A stretch of 64,000 nt of DNA, taken from assembly GCA_937897325.1 (NCBI GenBank), contig CALCOY010000063.1, positions 1 through 64,000 of the forward strand, written 5' to 3'. The DNA is from an uncultured Shimia sp. (GTDB taxonomy: Bacteria > Pseudomonadota > Alphaproteobacteria > Rhodobacterales > Rhodobacteraceae). Below are positions 36,311-44,935 of the stretch, piece by piece; position 1 is the first letter of the stretch, and each line of letters starts with the position of its first letter. The notes beneath the pieces were generated by a model, which was given only the letters and a program-made list of their open reading frames with translations, ran no database searches and had not been told where the DNA came from. A program made the position numbers and the translations under genes.

Positions 36311-37264
36311 TCAGCGGTATGCGACCCCTGGAAAGACACATAAGAGTTCATAAAGAATATTCGCCCCCGTCAGCGCAGTATTGCCGGAAGGATCGTAGGG
36401 CGGTGAAACCTCGACCAGATCGCAGCCTACGATGTTGAGCCCTCGCAGCCCCCGGATCAATTGTAGAGCCTGGGGTGTAGTCAGTCCGCCAATCTCTGGC
36501 GTGCCGGTGCCGGGGGCATAAGCGGGATCAAGACTGTCAATGTCGAACGTGACATAGGTCGGCGTCTCTTGCCCGATGTCGCGACGGATCTCACCGCCGA
36601 GCGTATCCAGCGGGCGGTGCCATAAATCAGCTGCCAGCCACTGCTGAAAGCCCCAAGCGGCGGCCTCTTTGAAGTCATCCGCCGTGTAACCCGTACCGCG
36701 CAGGCCGATTTGATAGGTTTTCTGAGGGTTGATCAGCCCTTCTTCATGGGCACGGCGAAAGACAGTGCCATGTGTTTCCCGCTCGCCGAACATATGTTCA
36801 TTGACGTCGGCATGGGCATCAACATGCACCAAGGCCAACGGCCCATGCTTTTCAGCGGCCGCGCGCAAGATGGGCAGTGTGATCGAATGGTCCCCCCCTA
36901 TGGTCATCGGGCGCACGTCATGAGCAATGATCGCTTTGTAGCTGTCACGTATGATCGTCAGCGTGTCCGACAGCGAAAAGGTGTTGATCGCCATGTCACC
37001 TACATCCGCCACTTGAAGGGTGTCAAAAGGGGCGGCCCCTGTCTGGACGTTATAAGGCCGGATCATCGCGGATTCCGCGCGCACCTGCTTTGGCCCGAAG
37101 CGCGTGCCCGAGCGCCAGGATGTGCCGATATCCGTAGGAACACCGACAACGGCCACATCGAGCCCACCCAGATCGTTTGCCTGAGGCAAGCGCATGAAGG
37201 TGTTCGGCCCCGAAAAACGCGCGAGGTCATTACCGCTGATCGGTTGGTTCTTAGGCACCGTCAC
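36311..37264 (-). CDS. speB: Agmatinase/ureohydrolase family protein (second copy)
   Basis: A 317-residue arginase/agmatinase-fold enzyme. All three binuclear manganese motifs are present: GGDHSITLP, HVDAHADVNEH and FDIDSLDPAYAPGTGTPEIGG. Agmatinase makes putrescine and urea from agmatine; related enzymes act on guanidinobutyrate or guanidinopropionate, so the substrate is open. The GTG at 37264 is preceded by GGAGG at 4 bases and overlaps the previous gene by 14 bases; a GTG two codons on is an alternative. It is the third gene of an amidohydrolase-ureohydrolase-ureohydrolase operon. Confidence 0.85.
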   Translation of the reverse strand: MTVPKNQPISGNDLARFSGPNTFMRLPQANDLGGLDVAVVGVPTDIGTSWRSGTRFGPKQVRAESAMIRPYNVQTGAAPFDTLQVADVGDMAINTFSLSDTLTIIRDSYKAIIAHDVRPMTIGGDHSITLPILRAAAEKHGPLALVHVDAHADVNEHMFGERETHGTVFRRAHEEGLINPQKTYQIGLRGTGYTADDFKEAAAWGFQQWLAADLWHRPLDTLGGEIRRDIGQETPTYVTFDIDSLDPAYAPGTGTPEIGGLTTPQALQLIRGLRGLNIVGCDLVEVSPPYDPSGNTALTGANILYELLCVFPGVAYR

Positions 37265-38219
37265 GCATCCTCCAGCCGAGAAGGCAGCAGATTTCAGTGG
37301 CGACATGGGCACCCGCGACGGCCGTGGCCCCGGTCGTGTCGAAGGGGGGTGATACCTCCACAACATCGCCGCCCATGATATTGATGCCAGCGAGGCCGCG
37401 CAGGATCGCAGCCGCTTGCCCGCTGGAAAGTCCGCCCCAAACCGGCGTGCCCGTGCCGGGGGCAAAGGCCGGATCCAGCCCGTCAATGTCAAAACTGAGA
37501 TAGACAGGGTTTTGCCCAACGATCTCTTTGGCGCGCGAGACAACCATGTCAGGGCCGATCCTGTGCACCTCTGCTGCGTCGATGATATTGACGCCAAGAG
37601 TATCGGCGTTTGTTGTGCGGATGCCGATCTGAACAGAGGTTGCAGGATCCACGATGCCGGACTTCACCGCCTTGTAGAACATGGTGCCGTGGTCGATCCG
37701 CTCCATGTCGTCGTCCGGCCAGGTGTCAGTATGCGCGTCGATCTGGATGAGGCTCATGGGTCCATACTTTTCGGCATAGGCACGCAGGATTGGAAAGCTG
37801 ATGTAATGATCACCTCCGAGCACTACGCTGGCGGCCCCTATTCCAAGAATGGATGATATATGCGCGGTAAGTGCCTGCGGGAATTCAGAAATCTTGGCGT
37901 AGTCGAAAGGCAGATCGCCGTAGTCCACGAGCACCCGCTCGCTCAGGACGTCAAAGGGCCAACCGTAGGGCGGATCGGGTGCCTGCAGACTAGAGGCTTC
38001 TCGGATCGCGCGGGGACCTAGGCGCGTGCCGGGGCGGTTCGTTACCGCCTGATCGAAGGGCACACCGGTGATGGCGATGTCCACGCCGGTCAGATCCTTG
38101 GTGTAGCGGCGGCGCAGAAAGGATGTTGCGCCTGCAAACGTCAACTCAAACGATGGGCCACGCGGATCATCGCGTGTAAAGGCGTGATCCATCTGGGTCT
38201 TGGCATCTTCCAGCGCCAT
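37251..38219 (-). CDS. speB: Agmatinase/ureohydrolase family protein (first copy)
   Basis: A 322-residue ureohydrolase with intact manganese motifs GGDHYISFP, QIDAHTDTWPDDD and FDIDGLDPAFAPGTGTPVWGG. It is clearly diverged from the downstream copy and has a longer N-terminus (MALEDAKTQMDHAFTRDDPRG), so this is not a recent duplication. It probably acts on agmatine or another guanidino compound. The ATG overlaps the stop of the M20 amidohydrolase by four bases; its stop overlaps the start of the second ureohydrolase. Tight coupling suggests all three enzymes serve one pathway. Confidence 0.87.
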   Translation of the reverse strand: MALEDAKTQMDHAFTRDDPRGPSFELTFAGATSFLRRRYTKDLTGVDIAITGVPFDQAVTNRPGTRLGPRAIREASSLQAPDPPYGWPFDVLSERVLVDYGDLPFDYAKISEFPQALTAHISSILGIGAASVVLGGDHYISFPILRAYAEKYGPMSLIQIDAHTDTWPDDDMERIDHGTMFYKAVKSGIVDPATSVQIGIRTTNADTLGVNIIDAAEVHRIGPDMVVSRAKEIVGQNPVYLSFDIDGLDPAFAPGTGTPVWGGLSSGQAAAILRGLAGINIMGGDVVEVSPPFDTTGATAVAGAHVATEICCLLGWRMRDGA

Positions 38220-39385
38220 CAGCGGGCGACGGGCTGCGCCGTCTCCACCAGACGCGCAAAGAATGAGGCACCGATGGGCCCGATCTCATCGTTGAAGTTG
38301 TATTCCGGGTGATGCAGCCCCGCCCCGGGCCCTGCGCCAAGAAACAGATAGGACCCGGGCCGCGCTTCGAGCATATAGGCGAAGTCTTCGGCCCCAGTGA
38401 CCTTCTCCACGTCGTCCGTTACCGCAGCCGCCCCCACCAGATCCCGCGCCACATTGGCTGCAAAGGCGGTTTGTTTTGGCGTGTTCACCGTGGCCGGGTA
38501 GTGATCGACAAGGTCCAACCGAGCCTCCACACCATAAGCTGTCGCCTGCCCTTCGATGATTTCGGCCATCCGCTTTTTGACCATGTCCGCCACGTCTTTT
38601 TCGAAGGTGCGGATCGTCCCGTTAATCATCGCTGTCGACGGGATCACGTTATCGACTGTCCCGGTATGGATCTGAGTGACGGAAACGACCAGATCCTGCT
38701 GGGTATTGTGGTTTCGGCTGACGATGGTTTGGATCGCCTGGACCATACCGCAGGCAGCGACAACCGGATCTGCGGTGTCATGTGGCATCGCCCCATGCCC
38801 ACCGCGACCATCAATATGCACCGTGAACGTGCCAACGGCTGCCATGATCGGACCGGGGGTCGTGAAAAACTGGCCAAACTCCAAACCCGGCACGTTGTGG
38901 ATCGCGTAAACTTCGCCAATGTCGAAACGGTCCATAATCCCTTCCTCGACCATGACACCCGCGCCGCCACCATTTTCCTCGGCCGGTTGAAAGATCAGCG
39001 CGACCTTACCCTTGAAATTGCGGGTCTCTGCCAGGTACTTCGCAGCCCCAAGCAACATCGCCGTGTGTCCGTCATGGCCGCAGGCATGCATCTTCCCCTC
39101 GTGTTGGCTTTTGTAGTCGCGTTCCGTCAGTTCGGTGATGGGAAGCCCGTCGAAATCAGCACGCAGACCGATCGTCGGCCCCTCACCCTGTCCTTCGACA
39201 ATGGCAACAAGACCGGTTTGGGCGATGCCTTCGTGAATTTCATCCACGCCGATCTCTTTCAGCCGCTCGGCGATGAAGGTCGCGGTTTTTGGGCAGTCAA
39301 AGCTCAGTTCCGGGATCTGATGCAGCGCTTGCCGCCACTTCGTGATCTCGGGGCCGAATTCGCCGATGCGGTTGATGATCGCCAT
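38219..39385 (-). CDS. M20 family amidohydrolase (hippurate hydrolase/aminoacylase-like)
   Basis: A 388-residue zinc peptidase-family amidohydrolase. It has the M20D features: RADFDGLPI, MHACGHDGHTAMLLGAAKYL, QPAEENGGGAG (Glu catalytic), and the dimerisation-domain histidine in GRGGHGAMPHDTADP. The metal ligand near the C-terminus is in HHPEYNFND. Relatives cleave N-acyl amino acids or hippurate. The ATG at 39385 has GAGGAG 8 bases upstream. It heads an operon with two ureohydrolases, which suggests a substrate that yields a guanidino compound after deacylation; this is inference. Confidence 0.9.
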   Translation of the reverse strand: MAIINRIGEFGPEITKWRQALHQIPELSFDCPKTATFIAERLKEIGVDEIHEGIAQTGLVAIVEGQGEGPTIGLRADFDGLPITELTERDYKSQHEGKMHACGHDGHTAMLLGAAKYLAETRNFKGKVALIFQPAEENGGGAGVMVEEGIMDRFDIGEVYAIHNVPGLEFGQFFTTPGPIMAAVGTFTVHIDGRGGHGAMPHDTADPVVAACGMVQAIQTIVSRNHNTQQDLVVSVTQIHTGTVDNVIPSTAMINGTIRTFEKDVADMVKKRMAEIIEGQATAYGVEARLDLVDHYPATVNTPKQTAFAANVARDLVGAAAVTDDVEKVTGAEDFAYMLEARPGSYLFLGAGPGAGLHHPEYNFNDEIGPIGASFFARLVETAQPVAR

Positions 39386-39448
39386 GTCTGGACTCCTCTG
39401 CCGGGGATGCGTCACATGCCACTCAATCGAAAAACGAGGGGGGCTGCA

Positions 39449-40273
39449 ATGGATGATCTGATCCACGATCGGGAGGCAGGCATCGAACGTCTGCTGGAAA
39501 TCATGCAGCGCCTGCGCAATCCGCAGACGGGCTGCCCCTGGGATATCGAACAAACGTTTCAGACGATTGCACCATACACAATCGAGGAGGCCTACGAGGT
39601 CGCCGACGCCATCGAGCGCGGGAATTGGACAGAACTTGAGGGGGAGTTGGGGGATCTCTTGCTGCAAACGGTCTATCACACGGCGATTGGAGAAGAGGCC
39701 GGCCATTTTTCGTTCAAGTCCGTTGTGACCGCGATTTCCGACAAGATGGTTGCGCGACATCCCCATGTCTTTGGCGATGACACGCGCGAGAAATCTGCCG
39801 ATCAGCAGACCTTGGATTGGGAGACGATCAAGGCCGCCGAGCGCGCTGGCAAAGCGCAGGGCGGCGCGCTCGACGGTGTTGCAACGAACCTGCCAGCGCT
39901 ATTGCGCGCGGTAAAGCTGCAAAAGCGCGCGGCGCGGGTGGGCTTTGACTGGCCCTCGACCGATGAAGTGATCGATAAGATCGCTGAAGAAGCAGCCGAA
40001 TTGGTCGAGGCACGAGATCGGCTGAGCCAGGACGAAATCACGGAAGAGTTTGGCGATCTGCTCTTTGTCATGGCAAACCTTGCGCGGCATCTGAAGATCG
40101 ACCCGGAAGAGGCCTTGCGCAAAACCAACGCCAAATTCACGCGGCGCTTCGAGGCGGTCGAGGCACGACTGGCCGCACGCGGGAGGCAACCCGAGGAGAG
40201 TGATCTGGCGGAAATGGACGCGCTTTGGGATGCGGTGAAAGCCGATGAAAAGGCTAGTCAGGGTAGCAACTGA
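39449..40273 (+). CDS. mazG: Nucleoside triphosphate pyrophosphohydrolase MazG
   Basis: MazG hydrolyses NTPs and dNTPs to monophosphates and helps sanitise the nucleotide pool. The 274-residue product contains two MazG domains: the N-terminal one with CPWDIEQTFQTIAPYTIEEAYEV (about 27-49) and ELEGELGDLLLQTVYH, the C-terminal one with KIAEEAAELVEAR and EEFGDLLFVMANLARHL; both keep the EExxE and ExxD magnesium-binding residues. A GAGGGGGG ribosome-binding site precedes ATG 39449. The 3' end overlaps the convergent DUF1906 gene by 20 bases. Confidence 0.95.
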   Translation: MDDLIHDREAGIERLLEIMQRLRNPQTGCPWDIEQTFQTIAPYTIEEAYEVADAIERGNWTELEGELGDLLLQTVYHTAIGEEAGHFSFKSVVTAISDKMVARHPHVFGDDTREKSADQQTLDWETIKAAERAGKAQGGALDGVATNLPALLRAVKLQKRAARVGFDWPSTDEVIDKIAEEAAELVEARDRLSQDEITEEFGDLLFVMANLARHLKIDPEEALRKTNAKFTRRFEAVEARLAARGRQPEESDLAEMDALWDAVKADEKASQGSN

Positions 40274-41267
40274 CGCCCGATTTGCGGATGGGTGCAGTGT
40301 AGCTTCGACTGCGCGGGCCAGGTTCGTTCCATTGGCCAAAGTCTGGGCGACCATCTGCGACACGGTTGAAATCAAGGCTGACCGGGCCGCCGGATTTGCG
40401 CGGCCAGTCGCGGCAAGTGGTGACGAGCTGCTGTTCTAGCGACCAACGACCCGAGGTTAGAAAATCCTTGTACCCCGGCCATCCCGTCGATTGCGCCAGC
40501 CAGCAAAAATCCACGAGCCCCCGTTCCAGCACGAAGTCACAGACAAGCCCGCTGCCGTAGCCTCCTATCCGGTAACTTTGACCGGTCCGGGCCGTATGCT
40601 CGGCAAAGACAGCTGCGATCTGCTCGAAATAGGTACGTATGTAGGGCAGGATTGCCTCGGGCGGGGTCGCATTGGGCGGTGTCTGGAAGAACTCTGCGTA
40701 ACGCGTCCGGTAGATCTCGTAGAACTCACGATGCTTGTCGAAGGGACCGCGTCCCATCCGCCCAGCCATCTCAGCGGCTTGCCCGCCTGAGATAGGCGCG
40801 CCTTTGTTGCGACCGTATTGCCAGCTTGCGCCTTTCAGCGCCTCATCCACACCATCGACCCCGAAATAGATCGCGCTGCCCGAAGGCTGGCCATTGGCAG
40901 CAGCAAGCTCCAGTGCCCGAGCGGCATCCTTGCGACCTCGGTCACCCTGCAAGAACGTCATGGGCCGGTCGTTATTGTGCTGGAACACCACGGCGACACT
41001 GAACCCGTTGCGGATCAGAAAGTCCGTCTCGGGCGGGGTGAGCGTTTTGCAGGGGATCGTCTCGTTCGGGTGGTCATAGTAGCGGATGATCGTCTGGATG
41101 CCGAGGCGGATCAGTTCAAATTCAGCCGGGAAACCATTGCGATCCCCAAGATCGGTGATCGGGGCGGAAAAGTCCGCCGCGCGAAACTCGGGATGCGGGG
41201 TGCATTCGGGTGCGGCCACGGCAGGAAGGCCAACACAGAAGAGCAGAAAGGCAAAAAGACGATGCAT
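40254..41267 (-). CDS. Secreted DUF1906 (glycoside-hydrolase-like) domain protein
   Basis: A 337-residue protein with a signal peptide (MHRLFAFLLFCVGLPAVAA). The body resembles the DUF1906 / Rv2525c-like TIM-barrel family related to GH25 lysozymes: TIIRYYDHPNETIPCKTLT, FSVAVVFQHNNDRPMTFLQ, ALELAAANGQPSGSAIYFGVD, and YRIGGYGSGLVCDFVLERG. These are thought to act on cell-wall glycans, though activity is unproven. The C-terminal part ends with a TCRDWPRKSGGPVSLDFNRV-type segment and a final cysteine pair, suggesting disulfides. The start ATG 41267 has AGGA 8 bases upstream. Confidence 0.78.
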   Translation of the reverse strand: MHRLFAFLLFCVGLPAVAAPECTPHPEFRAADFSAPITDLGDRNGFPAEFELIRLGIQTIIRYYDHPNETIPCKTLTPPETDFLIRNGFSVAVVFQHNNDRPMTFLQGDRGRKDAARALELAAANGQPSGSAIYFGVDGVDEALKGASWQYGRNKGAPISGGQAAEMAGRMGRGPFDKHREFYEIYRTRYAEFFQTPPNATPPEAILPYIRTYFEQIAAVFAEHTARTGQSYRIGGYGSGLVCDFVLERGLVDFCWLAQSTGWPGYKDFLTSGRWSLEQQLVTTCRDWPRKSGGPVSLDFNRVADGRPDFGQWNEPGPRSRSYTAPIRKSGVSCYPD

Positions 41268-41408
41268 GAAATCGGTCCTGAAATTGACGCGTCCAGCATC
41301 CCCGGCCTGACCCGCACCGGTCAAGCGGGAAGTTGCCGGCGCGCGCCTGTTGGCACCGTCCCGGCCCCATGATACGCGAGCGCATCGCCGCAACATCGAA
41401 GGCCCCAC

Positions 41409-42350
41409 ATGCCCCCACGCAAGATCATCATCGATACCGATCCTGGACAGGATGACGCTGTTGCGATCCTTCTTGCACTGGCGAGCCCGGATGAGATTGA
41501 GGTTCTGGGCATCACCGCAGTCGCCGGGAATGTACCCCTGCATCTGACGGCGAAGAACGCCCGGATCGTCTGCGAATTGGCCGGAAGGCCAGACGTCAAA
41601 GTGTATGCGGGCTGTGACCGACCGCTCGATCGGGAACTGGTTACGGCAGAACATGTGCATGGCAAGACGGGGTTGGATGGCCCGGTTTTGCCGGATCCGA
41701 CGATGCCGTTGCAAGACGCGCATGCGGTCGAATTCATCATTGAGACACTGCGAAATGAGCCAGGTGGAACGGTCACGCTGTGCCCGCTTGGACCGCTCAC
41801 AAATATCGCCACAGCCCTGACCCGCGCGCCTGATATCGCAGACAAAATCCAGCAAATCGTGTTGATGGGCGGGGCCTATTTCGAAGTGGGCAACATCACA
41901 CCTACGGCGGAGTTCAATATCTACGTCGATCCAAAAGCCGCTGATATCGTTATGAAAAGCGCCGTTGATATCGTTATTATGCCGCTGGATGTCACGCATA
42001 AGGCGCTCGTTACAAAGCCGCGCAACGATGCATTTCGGGCGCTTGGCAATGCCGCCGGTGTTGCAGCAGCCGAGATGACCGATTTCTTCGAACGTTTCGA
42101 CAAGGAGAAATACGGCAGCGCCGGGGCGCCATTGCACGACCCTTGCGTGACGGCCTACCTGATCCGGTCAGAGATCTTTTCGGGCCGGACGGTGAACGTG
42201 GAGGTCGAGACGACCTCGAACCTGACGATGGGCATGACGGTCGCCGATTGGTGGGGTGTCACTGACCGAGCACCCAATGCAACCTTCATCGGGGATCTCG
42301 ACGCGGACGCCTTCTTTGATCTGCTGACCGAAAGGCTGGGTCGGTTATGA
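41409..42350 (+). CDS. Inosine/uridine-preferring nucleoside hydrolase
   Basis: A 313-residue nucleoside hydrolase that splits ribonucleosides into base and ribose. The calcium-binding signature DTDPGQDDAVAILLAL is at about residues 9-24, and PLGPLTNIATAL, LMGGAYFEVGNITPTAEFNIYVDPKAA and HDPCVTAYLI complete the active site. Base preference cannot be told from the sequence. The stop overlaps the start of the GNAT gene by four bases. Confidence 0.93.
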   Translation: MPPRKIIIDTDPGQDDAVAILLALASPDEIEVLGITAVAGNVPLHLTAKNARIVCELAGRPDVKVYAGCDRPLDRELVTAEHVHGKTGLDGPVLPDPTMPLQDAHAVEFIIETLRNEPGGTVTLCPLGPLTNIATALTRAPDIADKIQQIVLMGGAYFEVGNITPTAEFNIYVDPKAADIVMKSAVDIVIMPLDVTHKALVTKPRNDAFRALGNAAGVAAAEMTDFFERFDKEKYGSAGAPLHDPCVTAYLIRSEIFSGRTVNVEVETTSNLTMGMTVADWWGVTDRAPNATFIGDLDADAFFDLLTERLGRL

Positions 42351-42796
42351 GTGCGCAGCTTACCCTGGCCAAAGCCGAACACGCGGCCGTCCTGATGCCA
42401 CTTGTCACGGCCTTTCATACTGAAGAAGGGTTGGAGACAACCGAGGAAAGCCGGGCAGCCGCCATCTCGCCGCTGCTCGAAGGCTCGCCCCTTGGGGTGG
42501 TCTACCTCGTCGGTCCGGCCAAAGCGCCCATCGGATACATTGTGATCTGCTTTGGTTGGTCCATCGAATTCGGCGGCATGGATGGTTTCGTGGACGAACT
42601 CTACATCCGGCCCGGCGTGCGCAAACGCGGGATCGCGGGTGAAGTGTTGCACAGCCTGCCGCTTGCCTTGGCAAAGGGAGGCCTGCGGGCCCTGCACCTG
42701 GAAGTCAGCACTGAAAACGATGCTGCCCAGCGTCTATATGCGCGCAGCGGATTTCGCCTGCGCGACAAGTATCAGTTGATGACCCGCCCGCTCTAG
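42347..42796 (+). CDS. GNAT family N-acetyltransferase
   Basis: A 149-residue single-domain acetyltransferase. The acetyl-CoA binding segment is YIRPGVRKRGIAGEVLHSL (Q/RxxGxG/A type), with a downstream LHLEVSTENDAAQRLYARSGFRLRDKY motif usual for the family. The acceptor is unknown. Its ATG overlaps the nucleoside hydrolase stop, so the two are co-expressed; a link to nucleoside or aminosugar metabolism is possible but unproved. It converges on the CBS protein gene with a four-base overlap. Confidence 0.88.
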   Translation: MSAQLTLAKAEHAAVLMPLVTAFHTEEGLETTEESRAAAISPLLEGSPLGVVYLVGPAKAPIGYIVICFGWSIEFGGMDGFVDELYIRPGVRKRGIAGEVLHSLPLALAKGGLRALHLEVSTENDAAQRLYARSGFRLRDKYQLMTRPL

Positions 42797-43329
42797 AGCG
42801 AGCGTACGACCAGTATCATCAGAAGGGTATAAAGCCCGATACCACCGCCGATCAGCCAGACGGCATAATTGCGCCCGATTGAGGCCTTTGCCATTTGCGT
42901 GGCCTGATACACAAGGTCCGGCCAAGTGTAGCTGACGAAATCGCCTTGGGTGAAAACAGCCTTGATGCGGCCCTGATCATCGACGACGGGCAGACGGCGG
43001 AACCGGTCATTCGACATAATCCGCAACCAGTCCACCACATCGTCGGTTTCCCTCGCCACGCGAGGATCGTGCGTCATGATCTGGGTCAGCTTGGTCGATT
43101 TGGGATCAAGCCCCTGATGCACGAGCTTGCGCATGATGTCCCGTTCGGTCATGACGCCGATCACCTTGTCGTCGGTGTCGACCACCACAACAGATCCGAA
43201 ATTCTTGGCGCACATCGCGTCAACGGCTTCCGAGACCGTCGCATCCGGCGGAAAGGTCAGAGGTTTGGGCTTGTTGGTGAATTCAGGGCGGTCGCGAAGC
43301 TGCATCCCGACATAATTGGACGTGGCCAT
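42793..43329 (-). CDS. CBS-domain protein with a C-terminal membrane helix
   Basis: A 178-residue protein with a pair of CBS domains: the first about residues 20-75 (DATVSEAVDAMCAKNFGSVVVVDTDDKVIGVMTERDIM) and the second about 84-140 (VVDWLRIMSNDRFRRLPVVDDQGRIKAVFTQGDFV). Such pairs bind adenine nucleotides and act as energy or ionic sensors. A C-terminal hydrophobic segment (WLIGGGIGLYTLLMILVV) should anchor it in the membrane with the CBS pair in the cytoplasm. ATG 43329 has GGAGA 6 bases upstream. No partner transporter is adjacent. Confidence 0.87.
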   Translation of the reverse strand: MATSNYVGMQLRDRPEFTNKPKPLTFPPDATVSEAVDAMCAKNFGSVVVVDTDDKVIGVMTERDIMRKLVHQGLDPKSTKLTQIMTHDPRVARETDDVVDWLRIMSNDRFRRLPVVDDQGRIKAVFTQGDFVSYTWPDLVYQATQMAKASIGRNYAVWLIGGGIGLYTLLMILVVRSL

Positions 43330-43432
43330 GGTTTTTCTCCATCCGAGTAGTAAGAGATAAACCATAGCGCGCGCGGCGGGATTCCAAGGGGATGCGCTGG
43401 TACCCCGATCCTCACCGGCCTATATCTGGGGC

Positions 43433-44854
43433 ATGACACTGCACATCCCCTTCGACAATTCCTATGCCCGCCTGCCGCCGCAATTCTACACGCAATTGCC
43501 GCCGACGCCGGTGAGTGCGCCGCGGATCTTGGCCTTCAACGATGATCTCGCGCATGGCCTTGGGATCAGCGCAGCGGATGCGACTGACATTGCGGCGGTC
43601 TTCGCCGGCAACGCGGTACCTGAGGGGGCAACACCACTTGCCCAGCTTTATGCAGGCCATCAGTTTGGCAGCTTCAACCCGCAATTGGGTGATGGCCGTG
43701 CGATCCTTCTGGGCGAAGTGATCGGCACGGATGGCAACCGCCGCGACATCCAACTGAAGGGCTCTGGCCCTACGCCATATTCCCGCATGGGCGATGGCCG
43801 CGCCTGGCTTGGGCCTGTTCTGCGCGAATATGTGGTCAGCGAGGCGATGCACGCACTGGGCATCCCGACAACGCGGGCCCTCGCGGCAGTGGCGACAGGT
43901 GACACGGTCTACCGCGAGATGGGTGCGCTGCCCGGTGCCGTACTGACCCGTATCGCAGCAAGCCACCTGCGCGTGGGCACGTTCGAAGTGTTTGCCCATC
44001 GTGGCCAGATCGATGAACTGCGTACACTAACGCACTACGCCATCAAAAGACATTATCCGAACGCTGACGGACCATTGGGTCTGCTGGAAGCGGTCGCTGC
44101 GGCACAAGCGGAACTGATCCCGGCATGGATGTCGGTTGGGTTCATCCATGGCGTAATGAACACCGACAATTGCACGATCTCCGGTGAGACAATTGACTAC
44201 GGCCCCTGCGCCTTCATGGACAACTATCATGAGGCGCGCGTTTTCAGCTCGATCGATCAGATTGGGCGCTATGCATTCGGCAACCAGGCCCGGATCGCCG
44301 TCTGGAACATGGCGCAATTCGCGACAGCACTAATACAGCAGATCGAGGACAGGGATGTGGCGGTCCAGGATGCCACAAAGATCGTCCATGCCATGCCGGC
44401 GCAATTGCAAGCGGCTTGGGTCAGGCGTTTCGGTCGCAAGATCGGACTGGAGGATGCAACTTCAGCGGACCAGCCTTTGATCGAAGCACTTCTGGCCCTG
44501 ATGCAAGAGGATGGTGCGGATTTCACCAACACTTTCCGCGCACTGGGAACGGGGACTGCGCGAGATCACTTTGTTCAGCGCGACACCTTCGATGAATGGA
44601 CTGCAAGATGGGCCAAGCGGCTTCAAAGCGAGGGCGCGCCAGAGGCGGTGATGGCCTCGGCAAACCCCGTCCTCATCCCGCGCAACCACCGGATCGAACA
44701 GATGATCGAGGCGGCTGTGGCGGGGGACATGGCACCTTTCGAGCGCATGATGGCAGCGGTGGCAAAACCCTTCGAAGTAAATCCGTCCTTCACCGATCTG
44801 CAACGTCCGCCGACCACCGACGAAATCGTACCCGCCACCTTCTGCGGCACCTGA
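43433..44854 (+). CDS. selO: SelO-family protein adenylyltransferase (UPF0061)
   Basis: SelO is a pseudokinase-fold enzyme that transfers AMP from ATP to serine, threonine or tyrosine of target proteins in redox homeostasis. The 473-residue product has family motifs LYAGHQFGSFNPQLGDGRA, DIQLKGSGPTPYSRMGDGRA, the catalytic loop FIHGVMNTDNCTISG and the metal-binding DYGPCAFMD. The C-terminus ends FCGT; eukaryotic SelO carries selenocysteine near the end, whereas this gene uses ordinary cysteine. It starts about 100 bases from the divergent CBS gene. Confidence 0.94.
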   Translation: MTLHIPFDNSYARLPPQFYTQLPPTPVSAPRILAFNDDLAHGLGISAADATDIAAVFAGNAVPEGATPLAQLYAGHQFGSFNPQLGDGRAILLGEVIGTDGNRRDIQLKGSGPTPYSRMGDGRAWLGPVLREYVVSEAMHALGIPTTRALAAVATGDTVYREMGALPGAVLTRIAASHLRVGTFEVFAHRGQIDELRTLTHYAIKRHYPNADGPLGLLEAVAAAQAELIPAWMSVGFIHGVMNTDNCTISGETIDYGPCAFMDNYHEARVFSSIDQIGRYAFGNQARIAVWNMAQFATALIQQIEDRDVAVQDATKIVHAMPAQLQAAWVRRFGRKIGLEDATSADQPLIEALLALMQEDGADFTNTFRALGTGTARDHFVQRDTFDEWTARWAKRLQSEGAPEAVMASANPVLIPRNHRIEQMIEAAVAGDMAPFERMMAAVAKPFEVNPSFTDLQRPPTTDEIVPATFCGT

Positions 44855-44935
44855 TGCGCCTCCTTTTTGCCTAAAGCGATAAAAACTGTGGCAAGATCGT
44901 CCTTGACTGATTCTGAAAGCGGGAGGTGTCAGAAG

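Noticed and set aside
38309-39448. 380-codon upstream extension of the mazG frame on the plus strand, antisense to the M20 gene
   Set aside because: The extension has no MazG similarity; mazG has a strong ribosome-binding site and family start at 39449, and the M20 gene is intact on the other strand.
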